Of a stretch of DNA of 64,000 nt, positions 1 through 8,635 are shown piece by piece (position 1 is the first letter of the stretch; every line of letters begins with the position of its first letter). A program made the translations under genes and the position numbers. The stretch comes from Rubrivivax sp. GTDB lineage: Bacteria > Pseudomonadota > Gammaproteobacteria > Burkholderiales > Burkholderiaceae_C. The stretch covers positions 1 to 64,000 of the forward strand of contig JADCGP010000008.1 of the NCBI GenBank assembly GCA_020248915.1, written 5' to 3'. The notes under the pieces are model-generated. The model made no database searches, was not told the DNA's origin, and saw only the letters and a program-made list of their open reading frames with translations.

Positions 1-94
1 AGGCGCAGGGGGCCATGGGGCCAGGCGGCGGCGGGCGGCCGCGCGCGGCGCAGCAGCTGGTTCTGACTCGGTCTGGTCGTCATCTTCGTGTCCT

Positions 95-2173
95 CTACAC
101 CATCGAACGGCCGGTGCGCTGCTGCCACTGCAGGTCGTGGTCGACCTCGGCCCGGCGCTGCCGCGACCGCAGACCTTCCTCGCGGGACTGGCGCCACGCG
201 AACCAGCACCGGCCCAGCAGCCCCGGCGCGATCGCGTCACGGGACGCCAGCGCGTGCAGCCAGCGCGCGCGCACCCAGCGGTCGGCCGCCGCGGCCCAGC
301 CTGCACCGGGCTGCCACGCGCGGGCGTCGAGCGCGCGCCACACCTCTGCGGTGCCGTTCTCGCCGTGCCGGCCGGCACGGCCGGTGACCTGGCGGTCGAG
401 CCGGGCGCTGGGGTTGTCCTGGCAACTCAGCACGTGCAGCCCGCCGCGCTCGGCCACTCCCGGGCCGAGCAGGATGTCTGTGCCGCGGCCTGCCATCTGG
501 GTGGCCACCGTCACCGCGCCGGCATGCCCGGCAGAGGCCACCACCTCGGCCTCGGCGGCGTCGTGGCGCGCGTCGAGCCGGGCGTGCGCGACCCCGACGG
601 CCTCCAGCGCATGGCTCATCGCCTGCGAGGCCTGCACCGAGTCGGTGGCCAGCAGCACCGGCCGGCCCTGGGCGTGAAGCTGCTGCACGCGGAGCACTGC
701 CGCCTGGCGGCGCCGTTCGTCGGTGGCGAAGACGAGGTCGGGCTCGCGGCGCAGACGGCTCGCCAGGCGGTGCGGCACGACGGCGACACGGCAGCCGTAG
801 GCCGCCCGCAGGTCGCCCGCGGACTCGCGCAGCGTGCCGCTCATGCCGGCCAGCCGGAGGTAGCGGCAGAAGAAGCGCTGCAGGCTCAGCCGGGCCGCCA
901 CCCGCGTCGGCGGGCTGAGCGGGCAGCCCTCCTTCATCTCGACCGCCGCCTGCAGCCCGCGCGACCAGACGCGGCCCTCGGCCGGGCGGCCGGTGACCGG
1001 GTCGAGCAGCTTGACGGTGCGGTCGACGACGACATAGTCGCGGTCGGCCTGCAGGCCGTGCAGCGCGTGCAGCGCGTGGCCCAGCAGGTCGCGCCGGTGG
1101 CGCCGGTTGAACCAGACACCGCTCAGCGCAGCGGCCTGCGCTTCGACGCGCGCCTCGCCGGCAGTGGTCCAGCGCACCCGGCCGCTCCGGGGCTCGAGGT
1201 GGAAGTGCTCGCCGGGTTGAAGCTGGCGCGCGATCGTCAGCGACTGGAAGGCGAGGGCGCGCTGGCGTGCCGCCGCCTCGGCACTCCCTGGCTGGGCGTC
1301 GAGCCGCTCGCTCAGCAGCAGCGGCAGCGCCGCCTCGTCGACCAGCAGGCAGTCGGCCTCGTCGACCACCGCCGCCCACAGCCCGCGCAGCAGCGGGCCC
1401 TCGGCGCCACCGGCCTCCGCCGGCTGCAGGCCGCCCACGCGCTGCTGCAGCTCGCTGCGGAAGGCGACGCCGCGGTGCATGTCGCGCAGGTGGTCGAAGG
1501 CCACCTCGCGGGCGGTGCAGTAGGTGATGTCGCAGGCATAGGCGACGCGGCGCGCTTCGGGCGTGCTGGCGGCGACCACGCAGCCCACGCTCAGTCCGAG
1601 GGCCTCGAACAGCGGGCGCATCTCCGCGGCGTCGCGCTGCACGAGGTAGTCGTTGGCCGTCATCAGGTGCACCGGCAGGCCGGCCAGCGCCCAGACCGCC
1701 GCGCCGAGCGCGGCGGCGTAGGTCTTGCCCTCGCCGGTGGCCATCTCGGCCAGATTGCCGTCCAGCAGGATCAGCGCGGCCTGAAGCTGCGTCGGGTAGG
1801 GCATGCGGCCGAGCGCCGCGCGCCCGGCGCGCGCGGCCAGCGCCAGCGCCGGCACGTGCCGGGCGCGGCCGGCCCCGCGACGCCGCAGCGCGGCGCGCAC
1901 CGCGGCGACCTCGGCCGGCGCGGGCGCGCCGTCGATGCCGGCATCCGGCTGCAGGCTGTTCCAGAGGGCGAGGGCCTGCCTGCGGTGCGTGGAGCCGCCG
2001 CCGGCGACGGTGGCGCGGCCCAGCGCCCGCAGCGTCAGCTCGCGCAGCCGCCGCGCCCACCATCCGCCCAGGCCGAGCGTGGACTCCGCCTTCGGGTCGG
2101 GGCGCAGGAAGTAGGCGGCGGGCGACGCGGTGGACACGGTGGCACGGAGCGAGGTTCGGGCCTGGCGCGGCAA
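95..2173 (-). CDS. Reduced SecA-like ATPase
   Basis: 692 aa relative of the preprotein translocase motor SecA. The SecA-type Walker A is ATGEGKT (about 145-151), followed by a DEAD-box-like VVDEAD (about 269-273). A preprotein-crosslinking-like middle section has the SecA-style pattern DYVVVD...GR...WS.GLQAAVEMKEG. The second motor domain has AGRGTDI (about 561) and TGRAGRHG. The protein ends soon after this, so the helical scaffold/wing region and the C-terminal zinc finger of housekeeping SecA (about 900 aa) are missing or very reduced. The frame opens at a TTG directly after the upstream gene's TGA (TGATTG), which suggests coupling; a GTG at 2137 is an alternative start, and neither has a clear ribosome site. 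Last of three genes with two HlyD-type adaptors. I infer an accessory motor for a dedicated substrate; the substrate is unknown. Confidence 0.82.
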   Translation of the reverse strand: MPRQARTSLRATVSTASPAAYFLRPDPKAESTLGLGGWWARRLRELTLRALGRATVAGGGSTHRRQALALWNSLQPDAGIDGAPAPAEVAAVRAALRRRGAGRARHVPALALAARAGRAALGRMPYPTQLQAALILLDGNLAEMATGEGKTYAAALGAAVWALAGLPVHLMTANDYLVQRDAAEMRPLFEALGLSVGCVVAASTPEARRVAYACDITYCTAREVAFDHLRDMHRGVAFRSELQQRVGGLQPAEAGGAEGPLLRGLWAAVVDEADCLLVDEAALPLLLSERLDAQPGSAEAAARQRALAFQSLTIARQLQPGEHFHLEPRSGRVRWTTAGEARVEAQAAALSGVWFNRRHRRDLLGHALHALHGLQADRDYVVVDRTVKLLDPVTGRPAEGRVWSRGLQAAVEMKEGCPLSPPTRVAARLSLQRFFCRYLRLAGMSGTLRESAGDLRAAYGCRVAVVPHRLASRLRREPDLVFATDERRRQAAVLRVQQLHAQGRPVLLATDSVQASQAMSHALEAVGVAHARLDARHDAAEAEVVASAGHAGAVTVATQMAGRGTDILLGPGVAERGGLHVLSCQDNPSARLDRQVTGRAGRHGENGTAEVWRALDARAWQPGAGWAAAADRWVRARWLHALASRDAIAPGLLGRCWFAWRQSREEGLRSRQRRAEVDHDLQWQQRTGRSMV

Positions 2174-4426
2174 TCAGCGCCGCGGCGAGAAGTGCACCAG
2201 CACCGACTGCTGCGCGCGCCGCGCCAGCGTCCAGCCAAGCGGGCGCAGGCCGCGGTCGAAACGCACCCAGACGCGCTTGCCCACTGGCGCACGCGCCGCG
2301 CCGGAGGGCGCGGCCAGCTCCAGCGACAGCAGCACGACGTCGCGCGCGGCGGTCCGGCCGCGAGGGTCGGAGGGGTCGGTGACGATCGGGCCGCCGTAGC
2401 GGTCGCCGAGCGCGGCGCTCGGGAGTTCGCGCGTGGCGGCGCGGGCGTCGCGCGCCAGCGTGGCCACGAGGCCGGTGGCACCCGGCGACGCCAGGTCCAC
2501 TTCGATTCGGCTGGCCCGGGAGTCGACGTCGGTGGCCTGCTCGGCCTCGATGGCGACGCGCACGTGCCAGGTCGCGGCCGGCGGCGCGTCGGCCGGGATG
2601 CCGCGGGGCGCCGCCGCTGCGGCGGTGTCGGTGTTGCGCACCAGCGTGCCCACCACGGTGCCCTGGCTGACGAAGCGCCCCGGCAGGTCCTGCGCCCGCG
2701 GCAGGTTCAGCACCCCTGCAGCGGCGGCGCGCACCACGAGCTGTCGGCGCTTGTCCTCGACGCGGGCGCGCGCTGCCTCGGCAGCCTCGATGTCCTGGCC
2801 GACGCGCTGCGCCTTGGCCGGGTCTTCGGCGTAGGCCTGGTGCAACTCGACCTGCAGCGCCGCCAGGCGCGCCTGGGCCTCCAGCGCCTCCGCTTCCAGC
2901 GACGGGTTCGACAGCTGCACGATCGGTTCGCCCGCCTGCACCGCCTGGCCGTCGCGGGCCAGCACCTCGTCGACGAAGCCCGGCGCCTGGGTACGCACCA
3001 TCGCGTCGTCGGGCAGCCAGACCACGCCGCGCGCCAGCGTGGCGTCGGGCACCGGCACGGCCAGCAGGAGCGCCAGCAGCGCGGCCACCGCCAGCGCGCT
3101 GCGCGCGCGGCCGCGCCGTGCGTGCTCGGCGTCCAGGTTCAGGCCCCACAGGAAGCGCAGCGCGCGCAGCGCCGGCGCCCCGCCGAGGTTCCACGCGAAC
3201 AGCGCGCCCACGGCGACGCCGGCCCAGTAGTGCTGCGCGCCGATCCAGCCCACGATGCCCACCGCCAGCACCAGCCGGCACACCAGCGACGCCGGCGCGT
3301 ACAGCCTCCACCAGACCAGTTCCCCGCGCGCGGGCTGCAGCGCCGGGTCGGCGGGCAGGCCCAGGGCCCTGCCGGCGATCCGCTGCCAGTGGCGCGCGCT
3401 GCGCGAGCCGAGGTTGGGCAGTTGGAGCGCGTCGCACAGCGCGTGGTAGCCGTCGAAGCGCAGCAGCGGGTTGGCGTTGATGAGCAGCGAGGTCAGCGCC
3501 GCCAGCACGAACACGACCAGCAACAGGTCGCGCAGCGGGCCCGGCTGCAGCAGCGTGGAGGCCGCGATCGCGATCGCCGCGATCCCGAGCTCGATCATCG
3601 CGCCGGCTGCGCTGACGACGAAGCGCTGGCCACGCGAGGCGAACGCGTCGGCCGCGCTGGCATCGACGTAGGGCACCGGCGTGAACACCATCAGCGTGAT
3701 GCCCCACTGGGGCACGCGGCCGCCGAAGCGGCATACCGCCAGCCCGTGCGCGGTCTCGTGCAGCAGCTTGAGCACCGGGAACGCGATCCAGGTCATCAGC
3801 ATCACGTGCGGCGTCTGGAGCCACCGGCCTGCGAAGTCGGCCACCAGCCCGGCCTGGCGCAGCGTGGCCAGCGCACCCAGCAGCATCAGCAGTCCGAACA
3901 CCATCGCGCCGGCGCGGCTGAACAGCAGCCGGCCGAGTGGCGCCAGAGCATCGAGCCAGCGCTGCGGGCTGCCCAGAGGCACGCGCCAGGCCAGCAGCGA
4001 GTCGCGCGGGGTGGGCGTGGGCCGAGGGGCGCCCGCGGCCAGGGGCACCATCGCGCCGAAGTCGGGGGCGCGGTCGAACGCGAGGAAGCCCTCGCGGTAT
4101 AGGTGCATCACCTGCACGACCACCTCGTCCTGGGTCGGTGCGTCGTCCTGCTGCTCGCGCAGCAGCACCTCCCACAGCGCCTGCAGCGCGATGCTGCCGT
4201 CGCACCGGCCGACCAGGGCCCAGGCCGAGGGATTCAGCCGCACGCGCCGGCGGCCGTCGGGCGAGGCCAGCACCGTCCAGGGGCTGCCGCGGTACAGCAC
4301 GCGATCGGCCGCCACGCCCTCGTTCAGCCGCGGCCGCAGGTCGGCCACGCGGAACCACTGCTCCGAAAGCAGCGGCAGCGCCTCGCCGGGCGCTTCCGAT
4401 AGGGGTGCCGTGCCCGCGCCCGTCAT
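2174..4426 (-). CDS. PqqD-like/M50 site-2 protease/HlyD fusion membrane protein
   Basis: 750 aa in three parts. Residues about 25-115 resemble a PqqD-type (RiPP recognition element-like) winged fold, with pattern LRPRL, RLNPSAWALV and LYREGFL. Residues about 160-440 are a polytopic membrane domain with the zinc-protease motif HETAH at 223-227 and the second site-2-protease motif NPLLRFDG at about 319-326, so the metal ligands look intact. Further membrane segments lead into a C-terminal HlyD-like half (lipoyl/barrel pattern GFVDEVLARDGQAVQAGEPI, then a coiled coil rich in Ala/Glu, then a beta-barrel). The ATG overlaps the stop of the upstream adaptor gene as ATGA. Such fusions are annotated as peptide zinc metalloproteases or efflux adaptors; whether it cleaves an exported peptide or only anchors an adaptor cannot be decided here. 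Confidence 0.85.
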   Translation of the reverse strand: MTGAGTAPLSEAPGEALPLLSEQWFRVADLRPRLNEGVAADRVLYRGSPWTVLASPDGRRRVRLNPSAWALVGRCDGSIALQALWEVLLREQQDDAPTQDEVVVQVMHLYREGFLAFDRAPDFGAMVPLAAGAPRPTPTPRDSLLAWRVPLGSPQRWLDALAPLGRLLFSRAGAMVFGLLMLLGALATLRQAGLVADFAGRWLQTPHVMLMTWIAFPVLKLLHETAHGLAVCRFGGRVPQWGITLMVFTPVPYVDASAADAFASRGQRFVVSAAGAMIELGIAAIAIAASTLLQPGPLRDLLLVVFVLAALTSLLINANPLLRFDGYHALCDALQLPNLGSRSARHWQRIAGRALGLPADPALQPARGELVWWRLYAPASLVCRLVLAVGIVGWIGAQHYWAGVAVGALFAWNLGGAPALRALRFLWGLNLDAEHARRGRARSALAVAALLALLLAVPVPDATLARGVVWLPDDAMVRTQAPGFVDEVLARDGQAVQAGEPIVQLSNPSLEAEALEAQARLAALQVELHQAYAEDPAKAQRVGQDIEAAEAARARVEDKRRQLVVRAAAAGVLNLPRAQDLPGRFVSQGTVVGTLVRNTDTAAAAAPRGIPADAPPAATWHVRVAIEAEQATDVDSRASRIEVDLASPGATGLVATLARDARAATRELPSAALGDRYGGPIVTDPSDPRGRTAARDVVLLSLELAAPSGAARAPVGKRVWVRFDRGLRPLGWTLARRAQQSVLVHFSPRR

Positions 4427-5922
4427 CCCCAGGTCCTCCACCAGGCGCGCTGCACCGCGCGAGCCAGGTCCGACGCCCAGCCGACCAGCAGGCCGCGATC
4501 GCCGACCTCGAGCCGGCCGCTGCCCGACAGGCCCGGACGCAGCTCGGGCGGCGGGTCGAAGACCTCGGCCTCGATCTCGAACACGTTGCGGCCCTCGACG
4601 GCAGTAGCCATCGGCGAGACGTGGCGCACGCGCAGCTCGAGCGTCTTCCACGGCAGCGCGGCCAGCACAAGCGAGCCGCGCTGGCCGAGCTGCACGCGGG
4701 CGATCTCGTCCTCGTCGACCTCGACGACGACCCGGTAGCGCCCGGCAGGCGCGAGCGTGATCAGCTCCTCGCCCTCCTTGAGCGGCGCGCCCAGGCGCTG
4801 GCCGAGATCGCCATGCACGACGACGGCGTCGAACGGCGCGTGAAGCCGGACGCGGCCGAGCTGGGTCTCCACCAGCGCCTGCTGCGCCCGCACCTGCTGC
4901 AGCCGGGCCAGGTGGATCATCACCTGGGCGCGGTCGGCGCGCGCGTTGGCCTCGGCCAGCGCGGTCTCGAACTGCACCGACTGGCCCGCCAGGCGCTCGC
5001 GCTCGAGCAGCAGGTCCTGCTCGTCCATCTCGACCAGCAGCTGCCCGACACGGACCATGTCGCCGGGCCGCACGTGGGCCTGCTTCAGGAAGCCGGCGGC
5101 GGGGGCGACCAGCACGCGCTGCACCTCCCCCTCGACCCGCGCGCGCCCGCCCACCTCGTGGGGCACGGGCCACAGACCGAGCGTGGTCAGCGCGGCCGCG
5201 GCAGCCAAGGCGCCTCCCAGCCACCACATCCTGTGGCGGGCGCCGGGCACGCGATCCCAGCGCCGACGCACCTGCCAGCGCAGACTGCGCTCGCGCTGCC
5301 GCAGCAGCCCGAACACCGGGGCGGTGAAGGCGGCGGCGTGCTCCAGCCAGGCCAGCTCGGCCGAGGTGATGGGGCGCGTCTGGGGGCCGCGGCGCCAGGC
5401 GAACAGCACGCCGGCCGGCTCGCGCGGGTGCAGGGCTTCGGCGGCCGACTGATCGGCGGGGCCGAGCGGCACGCAGGCCACCGCCCCGGTGTTGCCCACG
5501 AGCAGCCGGTGCTGGGCCGCCCGGATGCGCGGCACGCCCTCGGCGGTGGTCGGTGGCGTGACGACGGAGGTCCGCTGGTCCAGCGTCTCGTGCATGGCAG
5601 CCAGCAGGGCGCGCACGTCGGGCAACGACGCCTCGGTCGGCCCTCCCGACGAGCGCACCAGCCCGCACAACTGCCCGCCGTGCGAGAAGGCGAGGGCGAC
5701 TTCGTCGCAGCGCAGGAAGTGCGCCAGCCGCTCGACCATCCGCGCCGCGGCGTCGGCGTGCGATGGCGCCTCCAGCAGCGCGGCCTGCAACTCGAGCAGC
5801 TGCGCCAGCGCCATCGCGTGCGCGCGCAGGCCCTCCGCCGTTTCGGACGCGGCGCGCTCGTGCGCGGCCGCCGCCGGGTCGGCGTCGGCGCGTGCCCTGG
5901 GTTCGGCAACGGCGGGGTTCAT
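4423..5922 (-). CDS. HlyD-family periplasmic adaptor with N-terminal GAF-like domain
   Basis: 499 aa. The first about 210 residues form a cytoplasmic GAF-like sensor region (patterns LRCDEVALAFSHGGQLCGLVRSS and VACVPLGP). Then come a basic stretch, a single membrane anchor (about 232-250, WWLGGALAAAAALTTLGLWP) and a periplasmic membrane-fusion part: a lipoyl half-motif (VLVAPAAGFLKQAHVRPGDMV), a coiled coil rich in Arg/Glu/Gln, a second lipoyl half (VRLHAPFDAVVV) and a barrel. First gene of the three-gene operon and overlapping the next gene by 4 bp. A GAF domain on a membrane-fusion protein is not the textbook layout; it could couple export to a small-molecule or redox signal, which is inference. 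No outer-membrane TolC partner lies within the window. Confidence 0.83.
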   Translation of the reverse strand: MNPAVAEPRARADADPAAAAHERAASETAEGLRAHAMALAQLLELQAALLEAPSHADAAARMVERLAHFLRCDEVALAFSHGGQLCGLVRSSGGPTEASLPDVRALLAAMHETLDQRTSVVTPPTTAEGVPRIRAAQHRLLVGNTGAVACVPLGPADQSAAEALHPREPAGVLFAWRRGPQTRPITSAELAWLEHAAAFTAPVFGLLRQRERSLRWQVRRRWDRVPGARHRMWWLGGALAAAAALTTLGLWPVPHEVGGRARVEGEVQRVLVAPAAGFLKQAHVRPGDMVRVGQLLVEMDEQDLLLERERLAGQSVQFETALAEANARADRAQVMIHLARLQQVRAQQALVETQLGRVRLHAPFDAVVVHGDLGQRLGAPLKEGEELITLAPAGRYRVVVEVDEDEIARVQLGQRGSLVLAALPWKTLELRVRHVSPMATAVEGRNVFEIEAEVFDPPPELRPGLSGSGRLEVGDRGLLVGWASDLARAVQRAWWRTWG

Positions 5923-6133
5923 CGGTGGTGCGATCGGAAGCCTTCGGCACGGGAATGCCGGGCTTCCGAGTCTCCGCGGCGCGGCCGGGATCGACTGGCC
6001 GATAAGCGGGCGAGCACCGTGCCAGTTCAGGGCTTGGGCGGCCGAAGCCCCTTGCCTCCCGCGGCCGGCGCGCGGGTGCTACCTTGCGCCGGTCGCCCCA
6101 CCCGGGGCCGGTTCACCGCCGGCCCGACTGCCC

Positions 6134-7390
6134 ATGAACACCTCGCCCTCGGGCCGCTTCGAGCAGTCCTTCATGTTCCACATGATCCGGGACTTCTTCC
6201 TGCTGCTCATCGTGGTGGCGGCGCTGGAGCTCGGCATCCGCTACGCCGTGCTGCTGTACGACTTCCGCACCAACGAGCCGGCGCGCGTGCAGCGGGCGGC
6301 GGCGCAGCTGGCCCAGGACGTCGAGTCCATCATGCTCAACGCCGGCGGGCCCACCGCCGCGCAGACCGTCTACCCGATCCTCAACCGCAACTACGACGAC
6401 CTGCGCCTGACGATCGCGGTCGAGCCGTCGCAGGTGACGGTGGACTCGATGAAGGCCACGCGCAACATGGATCCGCAGGGCCTGAAGGCCAACTGGCCCG
6501 AGGGCGCGCACCAGCAGGCCAGCGTGGCGCTGAGGGCTGAGCAGTACTGCCTCGGCTGCCACGTGAAGGCCCGGGTCGGCGACGTGCTGGGCACGGTCAC
6601 GGTGCGCAGCTACCTCGGCCGCAAGGAGGCCGTCTGGTGGGAGGAGGTGCGCGTCACGGCGGCCTCGCTCAGCATCAAGATCCTGATCCACACCTTCGTG
6701 CTGCTGCTTCTGCTGCGCGTGCGGATGGAGCCGCTGATGACGCTGCGCGCCACGGCGGCCACGCTGGCCAAGGGCGTGATGGACCTGAGCCCGCGCGCCC
6801 GGGTGACGTCGGAAGACGAGTTCGGCGAGCTGGCGCAGGACCTGAACCACTTCCTCGACCGCATCGGCCAGGTGGTGCGCGACCTCGACCGCATCCTGAG
6901 CGAGGTGGTGCGTGTCGGCGAGCGGCTCGGCACGCTGAACCGCCACCTCGAGCAGCAGCTCGACGGCCTGCGCGACGGCGCGCTGCACTCCCTGGCCGAG
7001 GGTGCCGAGCGCGGCCTCGTGACGCGGCTGGCCGCGGCGCGCGAGGCCGGCGCGTTCGAGGTGCTGCGGCGCGTGCTCGACGAGGCGGTGGCGGGCGCGG
7101 CGCTGACGCCGGCCGCCGCCGGGCGACTGCGCGAGCCGCTGGTGCAGCTGGAGCAGCGCTTCGATGCGCTGACGACCGCGCTCGAGCGCGCGGCGCCGCC
7201 GGTGCTGGTGGCGCGCGAGCAGTCGAGCGGATTCCAGGCCTTCGCCCAGTCGCTGCGGGAGATGGCGCTGCTCGAGGCCCAGATGCAGACGGTGGCCGAG
7301 GCCGGCCACCAGGTGCTGCAGCGGCTGGCGGCCGGGCGCCGCGAGCCGGAGCCGGGCGGCGCGCCGGGTGGGGCCGCCGCAGCCGACTGA
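6134..7390 (+). CDS. Membrane haem-binding sensor-like protein (DUF3365/Tll0287-like with HAMP)
   Basis: 418 aa. An N-terminal membrane segment (about 20-42) is followed by a periplasmic domain carrying one haem c attachment motif, CLGCH at 139-143, in the style of DUF3365/Tll0287 domains. A second membrane segment (about 182-200) leads into a HAMP-like linker (MEPLMTLRATAATLAKGVMDL) and a long coiled-coil tail to the C-terminus. No kinase, cyclase or methyl-accepting output domain is visible. I chose the ATG at 6134 because it begins just before the first membrane segment. A 7-bp GGGCCGG/CCGGCCC hairpin (6105-6125) sits immediately upstream, and no clear Shine-Dalgarno sequence is present. 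It is divergent from the SecA-like operon. A redox or ligand sensor is the likely role. Confidence 0.78.
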   Translation: MNTSPSGRFEQSFMFHMIRDFFLLLIVVAALELGIRYAVLLYDFRTNEPARVQRAAAQLAQDVESIMLNAGGPTAAQTVYPILNRNYDDLRLTIAVEPSQVTVDSMKATRNMDPQGLKANWPEGAHQQASVALRAEQYCLGCHVKARVGDVLGTVTVRSYLGRKEAVWWEEVRVTAASLSIKILIHTFVLLLLLRVRMEPLMTLRATAATLAKGVMDLSPRARVTSEDEFGELAQDLNHFLDRIGQVVRDLDRILSEVVRVGERLGTLNRHLEQQLDGLRDGALHSLAEGAERGLVTRLAAAREAGAFEVLRRVLDEAVAGAALTPAAAGRLREPLVQLEQRFDALTTALERAAPPVLVAREQSSGFQAFAQSLREMALLEAQMQTVAEAGHQVLQRLAAGRREPEPGGAPGGAAAAD

Positions 7391-7478
7391 CGACGCCGAC
7401 TGGAGCTGCGGCTCCCGCGGCCCCTGCACGGTGCAGGTGACCTGCTGGGCAAGCTGCCTCGGGGGTGCTGGCGGACTT

Positions 7479-7497
7479 CAGCCCGACAGTCGGGCTG
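7479..7497. terminator. Inverted repeat between convergent genes
   Basis: Nine-base perfect arms, CAGCCCGAC and GTCGGGCTG, are separated by a single A in the gap between two convergent genes. It can form a hairpin on both strands, but no T-tract follows on either side, so a bidirectional terminator is only likely. Confidence 0.45.
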
Positions 7498-7542
7498 CTG
7501 GTCGGCGTGCTCGGGGTTCGGGCGCTGGCCGGGGCGTGCCGC

Positions 7543-7553
7543 GGGGGGGGGGG
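7543..7553. repeat. Homopolymeric G tract (11 G)
   Basis: Eleven consecutive G in the non-coding gap 7391-7594 between convergent genes. Such tracts are prone to slippage and to sequencing error; here it lies outside both genes and would not change a reading frame. Confidence 0.8.
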
Positions 7554-7594
7554 CGACCCGGATCTCGGGCCCGAGCGGTGCGCGCCTCGGCCTC

Positions 7595-8635
7595 TCAGGC
7601 CACGCGCCCGAACCACCACAGCGACAGCCCGGCCGCCGTGAGGGCCAGCAGCGCGCCCAGCGCGGCGAACAGCGCCGTGACCTCGGTCTCCTTCCTCTCG
7701 ACGACCATGCGCGAGGACAGCGACTCGTAGACCTTCTTGAGGTCCTCGGCGGTGCCGGCATAGAAGTACTCGCCGTGGGTCAGCACCGAGACGTTCTTCA
7801 GCGTCTCCTCGTCCAGCCGCACGCGCATGCTCCAGCCCTCGAAGCCGATCACCTCGCCCTGCGTCGTGCCGATGCCCACCGTGTACACGCGCACGCCGCG
7901 CTCGGCAGCCATCTTGGCGGCGTCGAGCGGGTCGGGGCCCGTGGTGCGCTGCCCGTCGGTGAGCATGATGATGGCCGCCGAGTTGTACGAGCCCGGCGCG
8001 ACCGGGGTGAACTTCTTCTTCGCCTCGTCCTCCGTGCTGCCGATCGGCTTGCCGGGGAAGTTGCGCTGCCCGGTGACGTGCTGGATCTCGATGCCGTGGT
8101 CGGGGAACAGCGTGGCCAGGCTCAGAATGATGCCGCTGCCGGTGGCAGTGCCCCGCTGCAGCTGGAAGCGGTCGATCGCGGCGAGCACGTCGTCGCGGCT
8201 GACCGTGGGCGCCTGCACGACGGCGGCGGTGCCGGCGAACGAGACGACACCCACCTTGACCTCGCGCGGCAGGTTGTTGAGGAAGGCCTTGGCCGCGTCC
8301 TGGGAGGCGACCAGCCGGTTCGGCTTGACGTCCTCGGCGCGCATGCTGCCCGACACGTCCATCGCCAGCATGATGGTGCGTTCGGCCAGCGGCAGCACGA
8401 TCGTGGCGGTGGGCCGGGCCAGCGCGAACAGCAGCGCACCGAGCGCGGCCAGCATCAGCGCCGGCGGGACGTGGCGGCGCCAACCCGGGCCCTTGCCCAG
8501 CGCCGCCCGGGCCACGCCGAGGCTCGCCAGCTTCACGGTGCCCTGGCGGCGCTTCTTCAGCAGCCACAGGTACAGCCACACCAGCAGCGGCAGCAGCAGC
8601 AGCAGCCAGTGCATCGAGGGCCAGATGAACTTCAT
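7595..8635 (-). CDS. BatA-like von Willebrand factor A membrane protein
   Basis: 346 aa. Two N-terminal hydrophobic segments (about 9-25 and 52-68) precede a VWA domain with the metal-ion-dependent adhesion motif DVSGS (about 88-92) and a downstream LTDGQRTTG. A membrane anchor closes the protein (about 322-344). This is the BatA/Aerotolerance layout. Its ATG overlaps the stop of the DUF58 gene (ATGA), and it is the last gene of a serine protease-MoxR-DUF58-VWA operon. MoxR-VWA pairs generally act as chaperone-like systems for maturation of envelope or metalloenzyme complexes; the client is not evident here. Confidence 0.88.
   Translation of the reverse strand: MKFIWPSMHWLLLLLPLLVWLYLWLLKKRRQGTVKLASLGVARAALGKGPGWRRHVPPALMLAALGALLFALARPTATIVLPLAERTIMLAMDVSGSMRAEDVKPNRLVASQDAAKAFLNNLPREVKVGVVSFAGTAAVVQAPTVSRDDVLAAIDRFQLQRGTATGSGIILSLATLFPDHGIEIQHVTGQRNFPGKPIGSTEDEAKKKFTPVAPGSYNSAAIIMLTDGQRTTGPDPLDAAKMAAERGVRVYTVGIGTTQGEVIGFEGWSMRVRLDEETLKNVSVLTHGEYFYAGTAEDLKKVYESLSSRMVVERKETEVTALFAALGALLALTAAGLSLWWFGRVA

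Noticed and set aside
137-4102. Very long plus-strand open frame (about 1300 codons) opposite the SecA-like/M50 genes, and similar long frames elsewhere
   Set aside because: Composition is Arg/Ala/Pro/Gly-rich low complexity with no recognisable domain, and the minus strand carries clear conserved motifs; this is an effect of about 70% GC.
7391-7594. Phase-variable gene at the 11-G tract
   Set aside because: The tract lies between two convergent genes that both end before it, so slippage would not switch either frame.
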